A stretch of 64,000 nt of DNA, taken from assembly GCF_018598225.1 (NCBI RefSeq), contig NZ_JAHESF010000013.1, positions 124,001 through 188,000 on the forward strand, written 5' to 3'. The notes under the pieces are model-generated. The model had not been told where the DNA came from and did no database searches. It saw nothing but the letters and a program-made list of their open reading frames with translations. The DNA is from Chryseosolibacter histidinae. GTDB taxonomy: Bacteria > Bacteroidota > Bacteroidia > Cytophagales > Cyclobacteriaceae. Made by a program: the position numbers and the translations under genes. Position 1 is the first letter of the stretch, and the number at the start of each line of letters is the position of its first letter. Shown piece after piece: positions 61,677 to 64,000 of this stretch.

Positions 61677-63767
61677 TTAACCCAGTTGTATAAAGATCCT
61701 GTCACCTTTCGAAACCCTGCTGCCTGCATCCAGTGATTGCTTCACAACCCTGCCTCTGCCATCATAAAAAACTTTCAGTCCTGATTTTTCAAGCAAATAA
61801 ATGGCGTCGCGGAAAGTCATTCCTTTCACATCGGGCACGATATTCTTTCCGATAATATTCTTCTTCCAGTTAACACCGTTTCCTGTTCTGCTGGAGCGCA
61901 CCCATTCCTCCTCGGTATTGGTGTGTGTGGATATGCCCAGCTCATTGCATAACATTGTCAGCTCCTGCTGGTTACCAGCCTTGATCACGGGAAGCACATC
62001 TGAAGTGGCGAACTTCTTCAGCGCCATGGGCTCATGCAGGTTGATGTCCCTCGCATAAATGTTATCCGCTATTTCCTTGAACACAGGAGCTGCCACACTG
62101 CTGCCGTACTGCTGCCATCCGCGCGGATTTTTGATCATCACAATGGCGCTGTACCGTGGCGCATGTGCCGGGAAATATCCTGCGAAAGATGTGATATACC
62201 GCTTGGTGTAATGTCCGTTCTGAAGGATCTGGGCCGTGCCTGTTTTACCAGCGATCCTGTAATGCGTACCTCTGATATTCTTGGCTGTACCTTTTTCCAC
62301 AACACCTTCCAGCAGCAGCTTGAGCTTGTTCAGGGTCTCACGTGAACAGATCTTGCTGTTGAGCACGTCGGTTTCATAACTTTCTTCTTCGCTGTCAGCC
62401 TTTTTCACTGACTTTACAAATACGGGCCTGATCATCACACCGTCGTTGGCCACCGCGTTGTAAAGCGCCAGTGTATGCAGCGGCGTGAACTCGAAGCCAT
62501 AACCATACGCCATCCACGGAAGGCTGATCCCGCTCCATCCTTTTTCTCCGGGGCGTGTGATCTTCGGCATGGGCTCTCCCACCAGCTGAACGCCCAGCGG
62601 TTTCGAAAGCTTCAGCCTGTCTAAGTACTCCACAAATTTCTGAGGCTTCACGCCAAAATGTTTGTCGACCAGCTTCGCCATGGCCACGTTGGATGAATGC
62701 TCAAAGGCTTCTGCAATGGTTACCCTGCCAAGGCCTCCTTCTTCATGGTCGCGCACCGTCTTATTATAAAACATGTGCTCACCGTTGCCGGTGTCGATGC
62801 TGTCGGTAAGCTCGATGTTGGTGTCTTCCAGCAATGCCATCATGGTCACGAGCTTGAACGTTGAACCAGGTTCAAAATTCATGGCTGCTGCAAACTGGAA
62901 TTTCTCATAGAAGTTTCCTTTTCCGTCGCTGCTGAGATTGGAAACGGCTTTGATCTCACCGGTCTTCACTTCCATCACGGCTACGAGGCCGTCATCTGCA
63001 TCGTGCTGCAGCATGGCTTTGTGAAGCGCTGTTTCGGCCACGTCCTGAAGGTTGACATCGAGCGTTGTCTGAAGATCGAGTCCGTCAACGGCTTTAACGT
63101 TGTTGGCATCGAAGATCGGCTTCCAGATGCCACCCGCTATCTTCTGATAATAAGCGTAGCCATCCTGCCCACCTAAATGCTGATTGAAGCTGTATTCCAA
63201 ACCCACCCCTTTATCATTCTCGTTCACGTAACCGATGGTTCTGCGGCTCAGGTTCGAAAACGGCCTGTAACGCACGTCCACTTTTTCAAAAATAGCTCCG
63301 CCTCTCAACCGACCCTGGCGGAAGATCGGCCAGGTCATCATCGTCTTTTTATCCTGGTAGTCGATCTGCTTGCGGTTAAGAACAATGTACTGCTTGCCGG
63401 TTTCACGGGCATCGATCAGCATCTCTTTGTATTCTTTCTTCGATTTGTCCTTAAAAAACGTTGCCAGATGCCACGCGAGCGAATCAACACCTTTTTTGAA
63501 AACGTCATCTTTCGGAAGCGTTGCATCGAACGCAATTTTATAAAAGGGCAGAGAGGTTGCCAGCAGACTTCCGTTGTCTGAATATATATTTCCGCGGGTT
63601 GCCTTTACCCGCTTGTAGTCGAAAGAGATGCGCTCGCCCATGGCTGCCCACTTCTCTCCTTCTGCAAACTGGATATGGCCGATCTTGGCAATCACGGCAA
63701 TGGCAAAAAGCATCACCGCAAGAAATGCCACCCTGACACGTAATAATATGGACTTCTTAATATTCAC
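61677..63767 (-). CDS. ftsI: FtsI/PBP3-type penicillin-binding protein with C-terminal PASTA domain
   Basis: 696 residues. One N-terminal transmembrane helix (RVRVAFLAVMLFAIAVIAKI), then the PBP dimerisation domain (RISFDYKRVKATRGNIYSDN; TIGYVNENDKGVGLEYSFNQ). Transpeptidase motifs: STFK (in FEPGSTFKLVTMMALLED), SSN (EHSSNVAMAKL) and KTG (IAGKTGTAQIL). The last 65 residues (IVPDVKGMTFRDAIYLLEKS; GDRIFIQLG) form one PASTA domain, which in Gram-negatives is found mainly in Bacteroidota division PBPs. Septal transpeptidase partner of FtsW. Overlaps the upstream ftsL by 11 bp. Confidence 0.96.
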   Translation of the reverse strand: MNIKKSILLRVRVAFLAVMLFAIAVIAKIGHIQFAEGEKWAAMGERISFDYKRVKATRGNIYSDNGSLLATSLPFYKIAFDATLPKDDVFKKGVDSLAWHLATFFKDKSKKEYKEMLIDARETGKQYIVLNRKQIDYQDKKTMMTWPIFRQGRLRGGAIFEKVDVRYRPFSNLSRRTIGYVNENDKGVGLEYSFNQHLGGQDGYAYYQKIAGGIWKPIFDANNVKAVDGLDLQTTLDVNLQDVAETALHKAMLQHDADDGLVAVMEVKTGEIKAVSNLSSDGKGNFYEKFQFAAAMNFEPGSTFKLVTMMALLEDTNIELTDSIDTGNGEHMFYNKTVRDHEEGGLGRVTIAEAFEHSSNVAMAKLVDKHFGVKPQKFVEYLDRLKLSKPLGVQLVGEPMPKITRPGEKGWSGISLPWMAYGYGFEFTPLHTLALYNAVANDGVMIRPVFVKSVKKADSEEESYETDVLNSKICSRETLNKLKLLLEGVVEKGTAKNIRGTHYRIAGKTGTAQILQNGHYTKRYITSFAGYFPAHAPRYSAIVMIKNPRGWQQYGSSVAAPVFKEIADNIYARDINLHEPMALKKFATSDVLPVIKAGNQQELTMLCNELGISTHTNTEEEWVRSSRTGNGVNWKKNIIGKNIVPDVKGMTFRDAIYLLEKSGLKVFYDGRGRVVKQSLDAGSRVSKGDRIFIQLG

Positions 63768-64000
63768 TCTCTTTCACTACAATTTTATGCGGAGGTCTTA
63801 AACTTTCTTTTAATCCGTAAGCATTTACTTTTCTCGCTACTTCTGACTGCTTGCTGGAAAACATCAAGTCAGCCTTCAGCGTGGTGTAATCGGCCCGCAG
63901 GTCTTCTACTTCAGCCTGAATGTTGTTGATCTGGCGTACCGTCTTTTCAGCATGGTGTGTATTGCCGATGTATAACAACCCGAGCGCCATTACAAAAAGG
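63757..64000 (-). CDS. FtsL-like division protein, N-terminus beyond the window
   Basis: 81 visible codons on the minus strand, open to the window edge; the internal Met at 63990 is not taken as the start because the frame continues upstream with hydrophobic residues (LFVMALGLLYIG). This would be the end of a transmembrane helix, followed by a coiled coil (AEKTVRQINNIQAEVEDLRA; LKADLMFSSKQSEVARKV) and a short tail ending RPPHKIVVKESEY. Position, just before ftsI, and layout fit FtsL (a FtsB/DivIC-type partner is possible). Overlaps ftsI by 11 bp. Confidence 0.8.
   Translation of the reverse strand, partial: LFVMALGLLYIGNTHHAEKTVRQINNIQAEVEDLRADYTTLKADLMFSSKQSEVARKVNAYGLKESLRPPHKIVVKESEY

Overview
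The window looks like a chromosomal segment of a Bacteroidota bacterium, most likely of the Cytophagales type. This is an inference from gene content: many secreted proteins and lipoproteins with short hydrophobic leaders, a PorT-type outer-membrane barrel, an M13 lipoprotein peptidase, AraC regulators, a 409-residue MraY with a long insertion, a division and cell-wall cluster ending in a long-tailed FtsZ, and starts that mostly lack a strong Shine-Dalgarno. No species can be named from the sequence alone.

Layout. (1) 1-11.3 kb: single genes on both strands, including two NTF2-like proteins, a five-repeat OmpL47-like secreted protein, an M13 peptidase, a beta-lactamase-fold serine hydrolase, a DHFR-like reductase, an acyl-CoA-dehydrogenase-like flavoprotein and an unusual DUF4242/cyclase-like/AraC fusion regulator. 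(2) 11.3-21.3 kb: an accessory island. Its core is a minus-strand operon of very large proteins of unknown function (12197-19119). The first two ORFs appear to be one roughly 1,140-residue protein split by a frameshift; the third, of 1,162 residues, carries the zinc motifs of a LAS-type (M15/M74) peptidoglycan peptidase. On the right are two orphan small ORFs, a decayed serine-recombinase gene, a structured inverted repeat, and a tRNA-Arg(ACG) whose 3' end is partly duplicated. (3) 21.5-35.2 kb: housekeeping and envelope genes, namely an outer-membrane barrel, a pair of LPP20-like lipoproteins, a THUMP rRNA methyltransferase, birA, rsfS, ftsH, an LpxH-like hydrolase and a sigma-54 response regulator. 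(4) 35.2-47.8 kb: a second accessory block holding a single-module type I polyketide synthase (KS-AT-DH-KR-ACP-TE) with a lipocalin-like partner, a STAS-like protein, a WGR-TPR protein, an AraC regulator and repeat-rich intergenic DNA. It separates the response regulator from an NtrY-like histidine kinase (47818-49197) that is its plausible partner. A related element of about 31 nt lies on both sides of this block. (5) 49.8-64 kb: the dcw cluster on the minus strand, in transcription order ftsL, ftsI (PASTA-type), murE, mraY, murD, ftsW, murG, murC, ftsQ, ftsA, ftsZ, tightly packed and closed by a hairpin terminator.

In the dcw block, MurE, MraY, MurD, MurG and MurC make and export lipid II (the MurE motif indicates meso-diaminopimelate), FtsW and FtsI polymerise and crosslink it at the septum, and FtsL, FtsQ, FtsA and FtsZ form the divisome. 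The island operon and the PKS locus are the parts most likely to hold undescribed biology.
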